Source of the DNA: Bugula neritina
Lineage: Eukaryota > Bryozoa > Gymnolaemata > Cheilostomatida > Bugulidae
Direction: 5' to 3'
Assembly (NCBI GenBank): GCA_964035545.1
Contig: OZ037765.1
Span: 32,549,004-32,613,003, forward strand
Length of the DNA stretch: 64,000 bases
Below the pieces are notes generated by a model that saw nothing but the letters and a program-made list of their open reading frames with translations, did not search any database and was not told where the DNA came from. Shown here in pieces: positions 43,428 to 55,400 of the stretch (positions are counted from its first letter, which is position 1; every line of letters starts with the position of its first letter). The position numbers and the translations under genes are program-made.

Positions 43428-46400
43428 CTACACATTAGTGTCGGTGGATGTGTTGGAACGGAGACGAGATTGACGATTGTTCCAAACTTTATAAATAAAT
43501 ATAGTCAACAGGAAGAGCACCGAAGAGGCTAAGTACATCCCAGGAAACAGGATAATCAGTGCATCTGCAATAGTATAAATATAACAGTCATGTAAAAAAG
43601 TTATCTCCTCTCCATAAAATACAGCAAAGCACAGGTGTCCACATAGAACAAATGAAATTATTTGTTTTAAAGCTACATGATCTATTTTTAGAAAGAGATA
43701 AAAAAGTGATTTAGAAAAGAACAATTAACTAATTTATTACAATATTCAACAATATTAAAACTTATCAAATTAGTCCGAGTCAATAAATCATAATCAGAAT
43801 AATTATGTATAGTATAAATTATATTATCTAGATCCATACCATACCATAATTTATAAGTCAAACAAATTTATAGCAGAGAAATGATTTAAAATGAAACTTA
43901 TATTTATTGTAGACACTTGAATAAATTTATAAAATACATTACTACTCATCTAACATACAACATTTGAGCATAATTTATTGATGGAATGAATTTTAAAATT
44001 TTTATAATTTATTTAGTAAAATATTTCAAGTTTATTGCAGATAAAATAAAAACTATATATTCAATTTTATAGTAATAATATGTATCTATTTTATTACTGG
44101 ATCAAACAGCATTAGAGTTTTTTCATAAAATTTTATCATTACTTTTATATAGAATTTATGACATATTTAAGAGTTGTCCCCTTCACAGAGGGTCCCTCTA
44201 TATATGATATATTGAGTACAGTAGCTGCTGTGTTACTATAAATGAGATGCTAATGTGAGATAACAAGTTAGAAGAGTTACTCACTCCTGAGCGCTACATC
44301 GGCTCCCACATTGGCAAAGAGAGTCTTTAATGGAGGAAGTAGAAGAGGAATGTTACCTCCAATATTTGTGATTATGAAGAGGTAGTAGCCTACTGAAGCT
44401 CCTCTCAGTTTCTCTGGAACCAACTCCAGTACACAGGTTAAACACACCCCTATCCACATCTCACCTGTCAATCACATGTATAGTGTATACGCGATGCAAT
44501 TCGATATTTCGAAGCTTAAATATCAACAAGTTTTTTAAACATAGCAGAGAAGGCAACTGCTAGTTTAGGGCTATTTTTCAAAAAAATAGAGACCGTAAGA
44601 CTCCAACCTTTTTGATAGATTAAGTATGTTATATGATAAATCAAGCAAAGGGAAACACTTTGATGATAGGATTTGAACTTTTACAGCACCAATATTGACT
44701 AGGCAGTAATACAGTAACCACAGGGTACACTTCGTATACTGCGCAGCTGCTTGTGTGGAAGAAATATCAGGTGTGAGTTCAATTTGAATTTTCTCAAAAC
44801 AAAGATTTAAAAAACTTCTATCCCATCGCCCACCACATCCCAATACATGAACATGACAACAAGGGCTAGGAAATCACTCTATAAAAACATCATACATTCT
44901 GGGAATTTAGTCAAATAGTTTTTAAATAGATATTAAAAAAAAGAATGTCAAAACTTTGGATTTTTTAAAATTGATTTTATCCTTATTTTTTAAATATCAT
45001 TCCAGTGCAAAAACAGTTTAAATTTCTTTACCTTTCCCAAAAATTGACTCGAAGGCACAGCAAAGCAAATAATAATTATGGGTGGCTGCATAATATTATG
45101 GAGTCATCAATTCAGAACACTACATAGTGTGTACTATATCACAGTACGGTACAGTGGGTACTAATGTGACCAAAAGTAATGATTGTGATATGAGATCCCT
45201 CCTTCTATTGTATATTGCTTAGTGATGATACAAATTCTCAACATTCGGTAACTGTCTGCGAGGGAGGAGAGCCATGAGTTACTCACCTATGATATTAGAT
45301 GGCAGCAGCATGATGTAACAAGCCGGGGCAGGAAGCAACAGAGCCATCAAGGCGAATGGAGCAGCACAGACCTGCAACAGGAAGTTAAAGAATTGTATAC
45401 TGGTGGTAAGAGAACTCAGTAATGTGAGTTATTTTTAGCATCAATACCTTCTAGTCAGCCAGCTTTCATTGTGTGTTGAATATAAAACTATTTTGAATTA
45501 TTGATTTGAAAATGAAGATAGTAAATCCTAGGACCTAGATGATAAAGTTAAAACATTTATAGTGCTTCAGCAAATACACTTAACAAGCAATAGTAGAGCA
45601 AAGACCCTAAAAATACTTATTTACTATAAATTCAGAAAACCAGTGTCACAAATTCTGAGTGTACATATACCTATAAATAGACTTACCGGGTTTTTCCTAA
45701 TGATTATACACGAATGTTCATAAATATTCTAGACTGATCAAAGAGATGGGTCATTGTTCATTGTTATTGTTTTCATTAGTCATGTTAACTACTGCCCAGC
45801 AATGTAAACAAGGTGTTGCGCAATAATTGCGAAATAACCATGGAAATTCCAATGTTTTGTTTTGTTTTGATTTTCTATAAATAGTATTGGCATGTGGGGA
45901 ATGTTTCCTACTAGAATCTTCTATACTGGAATGCTTGAGAATGTTCTAGAGTTTTTTGTTTACTATAAATACTGAGGCAGTTGTGTTTACAAATCAGTTC
46001 ATTCTTGGAGTTCATTTTTATTAATTCATCTGTGCATATCTTACTAAAGGAATAAAGTCTACTTATATCCACAACTCTATTTACTCACAACTGGATTAGC
46101 AAGCTGTATGCTACTTGTCTCTACACTTCTGACTACCAGACTTTTCGAACTCGTCACACTGCTACCAACAGTTTTGTGACAATTGGGGGCTGCTCCGGGA
46201 AGTCTCAGTCGCACACAGGGAAGTTATTAGTTACAACGTGAGTATACACAGGATTAATTAACAGTTGTTGAGACATTATGGCGTTGTTGGAGAGAGTGAC
46301 ACAGATGGGTAAAGATCTTGGACTGGTGAATGACAAGCTCGTAGCTTTTGTTGAAAAGAACCTACCCATTGTCGCTGCACAAGAAGAAAAAGAAAAGGAC

Positions 46401-49400
46401 CGAGAGGAAAAAGAAAAGGACCGAGAGGAGCATAGATTAGAGCGTGAGGCAGAAAAGATCAGGCAAGAAAATGAGAAAGCCCTAATGGAGATGAAGATAA
46501 AAGCTGATCAGGAGGCAATGGCACTCAAGATAAAAGCTGACCAGGAGGCAGAAGAGAGAAGACAACAACATGAATTAGATATGGAAAAGCTGAAAGCTAA
46601 CACAAGTTTGGAGCACTCAAGACATGAGAGCACCAGGTTAGAAATAGCTAATAAACCAAAACCGAAAATACCATTCTTTGATGAGAAGGTGGACGAAATG
46701 GATAGCTATTTAGAGCGGTTCGAGTGGGTTGCCGAAGGATGTAACTGGGACATGGGAGATTGGCCCTACCATCTCAGTCAGTACCTAAGGGGTACAGCAA
46801 CAGAAGCTTACATCCGGTTGTCACCTACCGATCGTAGAGATTATAAAAAAGTCAAAGAAGCCTTGTTGGAGCGCTTTAACTTGACTCAAGAGGGCTACAG
46901 AAAAAAGCTCAGAGAGGCAGAAGCTTACGAGGATGAAACTCCTGCCCAACTATTCACTAGGATAGAAAGTTATGTGCACAAGTGGGTGGAGCTTTCAGGG
47001 GGCATGGACATAGCCAAACTAGTGGCGACTGAACAATTTATATCATCATGCCCAGACGACCTAGCCGTGCATTTAAAGCAAAGTTCCTACAACAGTAGTG
47101 AGGATATGTGTGATGCAGCGTCACTGTTCTTGCACGCTCGTGGAAGGAAACTAGCAAAGACAAAGAAAACTAATACAAAAAGGATGGAAAACACACCTGC
47201 CGATAGCATGAATGCTGAACAAGGAAGTAAAAGCAATGGTGCATGCTTCATCTGCAAAGATAAGTCACACATTGCTCGTAATTGCCCACGACGAGGGAAG
47301 AAGTACTGTTCACATTGCAAGATGAACAACCACAATACTTCAGACTGCAGAAAGTATGGTGGAAGGTCAGTGCATGCTGCTGCTGCAATAGCGACTACTC
47401 AGAATAAGACTATGGTCACAGATCCAGGAATGTCATCTAAAGTGGAAGAACCTACGGAAATCACAGTTAACGGTAAAAAGTTTGTCAACGCTGCTGTCTG
47501 CAAGAATGGGCCTAAATTCAAAGATGGGGGCACAGCGATATTTGATGCGGAAGTTAATGGCCAACGAGCTACTGTAATGCGCGACACCGGCTGTGGTTGC
47601 ATTGTAGTCAATGCAAAGTATGTGCAACCTCAACACTTAACTGGAGAATCAGTTTATCTGAATATGGCTGATGCAAGTGTTAGGGAGGCTCAGTGGGCAC
47701 TTATCTCAGTACGCTCACCATTTTACAATGGTGTCATCAAAGCTGCAGTAATGGACAAGACGATTTGTGACCTGCTTATTGGGAATGTGGATGGAGCGAG
47801 ATCAGCTGACCAGCCGCTGGAAAACTGGAAGGACTGCGCCGTAACCACAAGAGCTCAAGCTGTCAAAGAGAAATCAGGAGACAAACCACTAATGATTGAC
47901 TCAAATGCTAACCCATTAAGTATAGGGAAAGATGAGATAGCCAGACTGCAGAGGGATGACCCCACATTGGAGCGCTTCTTCGATGTAAGAGAAGTGAAGG
48001 AGAAAAAGGGATGCACCACTAGGTTTGTGGTGAGGAATAAGATTCTGTACCGTGAGTACACCGACTCGAAGTCTGTCAATGTAAAACCTGTTAAACAACT
48101 CATGGTACCCAGTTCACTGAGGAAGGAAGTTCTACAGAAAGCTCATGACTGCATAATGAGCGGACACCTAGGAGTAAAGAAAACCACTGATAGAGTGCTT
48201 TCCAACTTCTTTTGGCCAGGACTAAACGGAGATGTCGTACGTTTCTGTCAGTCATGTGACATTTGCCAGAAGACGGTGAAAAAAGGCTCAGTCATGAAAG
48301 TTCCAGTACAGGAAACTCCACTAATTGACACCCCATTCAAGAGATGTGCAATAGACCTAATCGGACCAATTAACCCTCCAAGTGAGAAAGGACACCGCTA
48401 CATCCTAACTTTAGTTGACTATGCTACAAGATACCCTGAAGCTACACCATTGAAGAATATTGACTCAGCTACTGTAGCTGAAGCGCTGCTTGACATATAC
48501 AGTCGTGTTGGGATACCAGAGGAGGTGATAAGCGACCAAGGAACTCAATTCATCTCGGATTACATGAAAGAGTTTACCAGATTACTTGACATGCGACAAC
48601 TTCCTACCTCACCATACCATGCAATGGCCAATGGACTTGTGGAAAAGTTCAACGGAACCCTCAAGAGTATGTTAAAAAAGTTGTGTGCTAAAGAGCCAAG
48701 ACAGTGGCATCGGTTTATCAATGCGGCTCTATTTGCATATAGAGAAGTCCCACAGGAATCAACAGGCTTCGCCCCATTCGAGTTACTCTATGGAAGAACT
48801 GTGCGTGGACCAATGTACATCCTGCGACAACTTTGGACAAAAGAAGACACTGCCGATGAAGTCAAGACCTGCTATCAACATGTTTTTGAATTGAGAGAGC
48901 GTTTAGATGACATGATGGAAATGGCACTAGCTTCGCTAAAAGACAGTCAAAAAAGATACAAACACTATTTTGACAAGAAAGCTAAGCAGAGAGACTTCAA
49001 ACCTGGTGACAAAGTGCTCATTCTTCTACCTACAGATGGAAATAAATTGCTGATGCATTGGCAAGGACCATTCAATATTGAGGAGAAAGTCAGACTGAAT
49101 GACTACATTATCAACATTAGAGGCAAGAGGAGAACATACCATGCCAACATGCTGAAGAAATATTTTGAGCGGGAGACGCCTACCGACCCTATGACTGTTG
49201 GAGCTGTGATGACTTTAGATGCTGCTGGTACTGGAATTATTGATCATGATGAGGAAAGAGAAGAAGGCCAAGATGATTTGTTGGACCTGTACAGTAAGAA
49301 ACAGCAGACAGAAACAAGCAAAGATGTCATTCTGGGTGAAGAGCTGGAGAATCAGCAAAGAAGACAGCTGGAGGAGTTACTAAGAAAGTTTGAAGGTATC

Positions 49401-52400
49401 TTCAGTGACTTGCCAGGAAATGCAACGGGAATAGAACATTCTATCGAGCTCACGACTGATGAGCCAGTGAAATCCAAACCATATAGATTGCCCTACAGGA
49501 TAAGAGAAACTCTCAAGGCGGACATCGAGGACATGTTGAAGATGGGTGTTATTCGGCCATCTACCTCTCCCTACGCCTCACCAACGGTGATAGTAAAGAA
49601 GCCAGATGGAAGCAACAGGATTTGTATAGACTATCGCAAACTAAACCGAGTCTCAGTATTCGATCCTGAACCAATGGTGAAAACAGATGACGTTTTCAGA
49701 AAGCTCAGTAAAGATAAATACTTTACCAAACTTGATTTATCCAAGGGATACTGGCAAATACCAGTGAAGAAAGAAGATATTCCTAAAACTGCATTTGTGA
49801 CACCCGATGGACATTATGAATTCATCAAGATGCCATTTGGGATGGTTAACTCTGGAGCGACACTGGTGAGAGGGTTGAGAAAACTTTTTGAAAATCTGAA
49901 AGGAGTGGACAACTATATTGATGACATTCTAGTGCACACGGAAAGTTGGGAAGAACACATTAAAATGCTAACAGAAGTTTTCAGTCGACTTGCCACAGCT
50001 GGACTCACCGTTAGACCAAGTAAATGTAGAGTAGGAGGAACAAACATGGAGTTCATCGGACATAAACTTTACAGAGGTGAAATCAAACCAATGGATGACA
50101 ACATTGAGAAAATTAGGGCTGTGCCAAGGCCAACCAATAAGACGCAAGTGAGATCGTTCATTGGACTTACTAGTTACTACAGAGAATATATACCTCATTA
50201 TTCAACTATAGCGAGTCCACTAACAGATTTAACAAAGAAGGGAGAACCAAAGAAAGTCAAATGGCAGGAACCACAAGAGAAGGCGTACACCACCTTAAAA
50301 ACAATGCTGACAAGTGCACCAATTTTAAAATTGCCAGATGTACACAAACCGTTTGTGCTAAGGACGGATGCATCAGATGTTGGGCTAGGGGCAGTGCTGA
50401 TGCAGCCTCAGGATGGAAAACTGCACCCTGTGAGTTACGCAAGTAGGAAATTACTAGACCGAGAGAGAAACTACTCAGCCATAGAGAAAGAATGCTTAGC
50501 TGTGGTATGGGCGGTCAAGAAATATCTACAATATTTATATGGTGTGGAGTTCGTGCTGCAGACTGATCACCAACCGCTGGTGTACATCAATCAGGCCAAA
50601 TTTGAGAACAGCAGAGTGATGAGATGGGCTATGTATTTACAGAACTTCAGAATCAAGGTGGAGTCAATCAAAGGAAAGGACAATGTTGGAGCCGATTATC
50701 TAAGCCGAATTGACTCAGAATTTTAAGTAGTTAGGAGAAATGATCAAGATAATTTCTCTTAGAATGGGGGGTTGTCACAAATTCTGAGTGTACATATACC
50801 TATAAATAGACTTACCGGGTTTTTCCTAATGATTATACACGAATGTTCATAAATATTCTAGACTGATCAAAGAGATGGGTCATTGTTCATTGTTATTGTT
50901 TTCATTAGTCATGTTAACTACTGCCCAGCAATGTAAACAAGGTGTTGCGCAATAATTGCGAAATAACCATGGAAATTCCAATGTTTTGTTTTGTTTTGAT
51001 TTTCTATAAATAGTATTGGCATGTGGGGAATGTTTCCTACTAGAATCTTCTATACTGGAATGCTTGAGAATGTTCTAGAGTTTTTTGTTTACTATAAATA
51101 CTGAGGCAGTTGTGTTTACAAATCAGTTCATTCTTGGAGTTCATTTTTATTAATTCATCTGTGCATATCTTACTAAAGGAATAAAGTCTACTTATATCCA
51201 CAACTCTATTTACTCACAACTGGATTAGCAAGCTGTATGCTACTTGTCTCTACACTTCTGACTACCAGACTTTTCGAACTCGTCACACTGCTACCAACAG
51301 TTTTGTGACAACCAGCAAATTAAACGTCGTGACACAGCAAGTAAAAGCAAACTTTAAAATTCATTTATATCATTCAAACTGCATGTGGAGTTCTCTCACC
51401 GGACTAGGAATTAAGTCACTTTTGCATTTACACCTGAATGATTTTCACAATAATTTTTTTATTTCTTATCTTATAAGTAACTTTTATAAATTGAAATGAC
51501 AAAATACATGTTTAGCTTTAAAAATTAAAGCACCAAAATAGGAGGATATGACATCACTGCTCACTATATTTACCTGTGAGACCATGAGGACGGCCATCCT
51601 AGCCGGGATACCTCGTCTCTTTACCACTCTGTCAGATATAAACCCACCAAAGAAGGCGCCAACGGATCCGCCCACCAGAGGGATCCAGCTCATGTAAGAA
51701 CCGATTTGTTCAGAGGTCTGGTGCTGACTCTCGAAGAAGAGCTGAGTGTTGACGGCCCACGTGTAGCCCCCTGATAGGATATACTATACACTGTATCCAC
51801 CCCTGATAGGATATACTATACACTGTATCTCCCTGATAAGATATACTATACACTGTATCTCCCTGATAAGATACACTATATACTGTATCCCCTGATAGGA
51901 TATACTGTATCCCCTGATAGGATATACTATATACTGTACCCCCTGATAGGATATACTATACACTGTATCCCCTGATAAGATATACTATATACTGTATCCC
52001 CTGATAGGATATACTGTATCCCCTGATAGGATATACTATATACTGTACCCCCTGATAGGATATACTATATACTGTATCCCCTGATAAGATATACTATATA
52101 CTGTATCCCCTGATAGGATATACTGTATCCCCTGATAGGATATACTATACACTGTATCCCCTGATAAGATATACTATATACTGTATCCCCTGATAGGATA
52201 TACTGTATCCCCTGATAGGATATACTATATACTGTACCCCCTGATAGGATATACTATATACTGTATCCCCTGATAAGATATACTATATACTGTATCCCCT
52301 GATAGGATATACTGTATCCCCTGATAGGATATACTATACACTGTACCCCCTGATAGAATATACTATGCACTGTATTCCCTGATAGGATATACTATACAGT

Positions 52401-55400
52401 GTACCCCCTGATAGAATATACTATATACTGTACCCCCTGATAGGATATACTATACAGTGTACCCCCTGATAGGATATACTATACACTGTACCCCCTGAGA
52501 GGATATAATATACACTGTATCCCCTGATAGGATATAATGTACCCCCTGATAGGATATACTATATACTGTACCCCCTGATAGGATATACTATACACTGTAT
52601 TCCCTGATAGGATATACTATACAGTGTATCCCCTGATAGGATATAATATATACTGAAGCCCCCTATTGAGATAAAATATACACTGCAATATAATATCATA
52701 ACATTTAATATATCATAATATACACTTTAACAGGATATAATACAATATACTAAACACTGTGACAGTATATTATATTATATAACATAGGCTACTATAATAT
52801 GCACTGTATATCTTCCTAATGCAATGATAAACTCAAAATAGCTCAATCAAATTTAATTGGTAAATGAACTGCCATTTGCTGGAGTAAGAAAAACATACAT
52901 ATGCAGTTTTTCAAACTAAAATATTACAACAACCTATAGGAGCATACGATATATTTTATTCTAGGAGTCACAGACCTGCGTTTCTGATAGAACCAGCTAA
53001 GCAGAGCATGAGGAGGGGCGGGGATAGGAACGCAAAGAACAGCTCCTTCAACTTCTCAGACCACGAGCTATAACAGAGAATTGAGGCTATATATAAGAAA
53101 TAAATAATACAAGTTGAATACAATTGATGTACTTCTACAGTAGATAATGGTGAACTATACTGTGTCAATACTGACGAGTTGATAAATAAGTCACATGACT
53201 TGATGTGAGTTATCATCTCATGTCAAGTCGCTAAAATGTTTTCCACGTGTTGTTTCTATACCCTATACTATGTAATCTATACTTTATGAATAATACATGA
53301 CTCTAAAGAGCAAGCTGCCATTAGTCATCCCCATGAGTTGTCAACCCCTGTACCATACAAGCACACTGTGGAGAACACAACTCCACTGCTAGGAGTTTAG
53401 TCGATGGAATCACAACCCATACTCGGTGTATAACTGTGTGAAAAGGAGAGTATTTGGTACGCTGTGTCTACTTACGGTTGGGTTGGCTGGGGGTCCTCCT
53501 CAAGGAGGGGGCAGTCATCCTCATCACCTTCGTTGCTGACAGGGGTGGAGCTAGAAGGGGGTGATTCTTTAACAGTTATAAAGAGCAGAGCCGCCACTGG
53601 TAAAGCCATCATTGCAGATATATAGAAGACCCAGCGCCAGCCCTGTATTATAGCATATACAGATCATATAGGATACACATGTATGTATAGCAACTACAGC
53701 ACACAAATGTTAGTAGCAGAGACTTTGAAAAAATTCACTGCCCCAAACAGGGTTATAATTTAGTGTCATTAGGTACAAAGTTCTACACAACTCTTAACTT
53801 GAGATATTCACAAGTATTGGTGGGGCATTAGCAGCTCTCCCAACAACTAAAGTGATCAGTTTGCAAAGGCTATAACAGAAATACTCAAGTGTTGTTATAA
53901 AAGAAGGAGGAAAGTCAAAAGGTTTTTTTCAGTTTAAATTTGAACACAAAAATCTAACAGCCTACCAGAAAGTGCAAAGACTAGAACATTTATACTGCAA
54001 GTCATAATGTACATTAGATATAAAAATGATGATAATTTTACAATTAAATTAAGAAATGACAACTCCAAAACTGAAAAATATCCTGTCTCCAATTCCGAAG
54101 CAGCAGCCTACCTCGTCCATGATATTAGCGTCATAGAGGAAGTTGCCGAACGCGTAGGACATGCTGTAGCCGAAGTAAATGCCGAAGTTGTAGATACCCA
54201 TCGCACTTCCTCTCAACTCCGTGTCGAACATCTCAGCTATGATGACCGCAGCAAATGGCGTGCAGCCGGCCTCACTGTAATACGAGAAGTGAAGAAACTA
54301 GATGCAGTATTATGCAGGCAGTTATAGAACATCTAGAGATAGATGGCAACTGCTTTTGACAGGATAGAAATTAGCTACAATATGATTATACCAAAAGTGG
54401 AAAGGGCAAAACATTACTAATATTTATAAACCTAACGTATTTATAAAATATATTTACTGAATCAAATTTTTCTGATTGTTAATTTATATAAAACAACTCT
54501 TTCACCGTGTAAAAATTAAGATGTAAAGAAATTTCAACCAATGACCATGTAATAGAACACTTATAGCACATTACTCAGCTACCACATAATGCAGTAATGG
54601 CACACTTATAGCACACTACTCACCCTATTCCCAGCCCGAACCTGGTCAGAGCCAACTGCCAGTACGCATTGCAAGCACCACTGAGGGCTGTGAAGACAGA
54701 CCAGACCAGCAGGAAGAAGGCTAGGAGGTTCTTCTTCTTGAATATTGAAGTCAGATACCCTGTGAGTAATAACACATGATGAGTCATACTGAAGTCAGAT
54801 ACCCTGTGAGTAATAACACATGATGAGTCATACTGAAGTCAGATACCCTGTGAGTAATAACACATGATGAGTCATACTGAAGTGAGATACCCTGTGAGTA
54901 ATAACACATGATGAGTCATACTGAAGTCAGATATCCTGTGAGTAATAACACATGATGAGTCATACTGAAGTCAGATACCATGTGAGTAATAATACATGAT
55001 GAGTCATACTGAAGTCAGATACCCTGTGAGTAATAACACGTGATGAGTCATACTGAAGTCAGATACCCTGTGAGTAATAACACGTGATGAGTCATACTGA
55101 AGTCAGATACCCTGTGAGTAATAACACATGATGAGTCATACTGAAGTCAGATACCCTGTGAGTAATAACACATGATGAGTCATACTGAAGTCAGATACCC
55201 TGTGAGTAATAACACATGATGAGTCATACTGAAGTGAGATACCCTGTGAGTAATAACACATGATGAGTCATACTGAAGTCAGATACCCTGTGAGTAATAA
55301 CACATGATGAGTCATACTGAAGTCAGATACCATGTGAGTAATAATACATGATGAGTCATACTGAAGTCAGATACCCTGTGAGTAATAACACGTGATGAGT

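Larger units (their letters stand above)
45644..51310 (+). mobile_element. Full-length Gmr1-type Ty3/gypsy LTR retrotransposon
   Basis: 5667 bp, with 538-bp LTRs that look identical by eye and ACCAG target duplications at 45639-45643 and 51311-51315. A single uninterrupted gag-pol frame of 1482 codons is present. The order is gag, protease, integrase, RT, RNase H. Integrase before RT is the reverse of most gypsy elements and is the diagnostic arrangement of the Gmr1 group (family knowledge). It is inserted antisense in an intron of the transporter gene between exons 8 and 9. Identical LTRs and an intact frame imply a very recent insertion. Confidence 0.93.

Noticed and set aside
44571-44843. 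90-residue minus-strand frame within a transporter intron
   Set aside because: It does not join any exon in phase. It contains a weak B-box-like GTTCAAATCC, perhaps an old SINE fragment, but too degenerate to call.
54007-54327. Plus-strand 106-residue frame
   Set aside because: It is the antisense shadow of transporter exon 5 (54112-54274).
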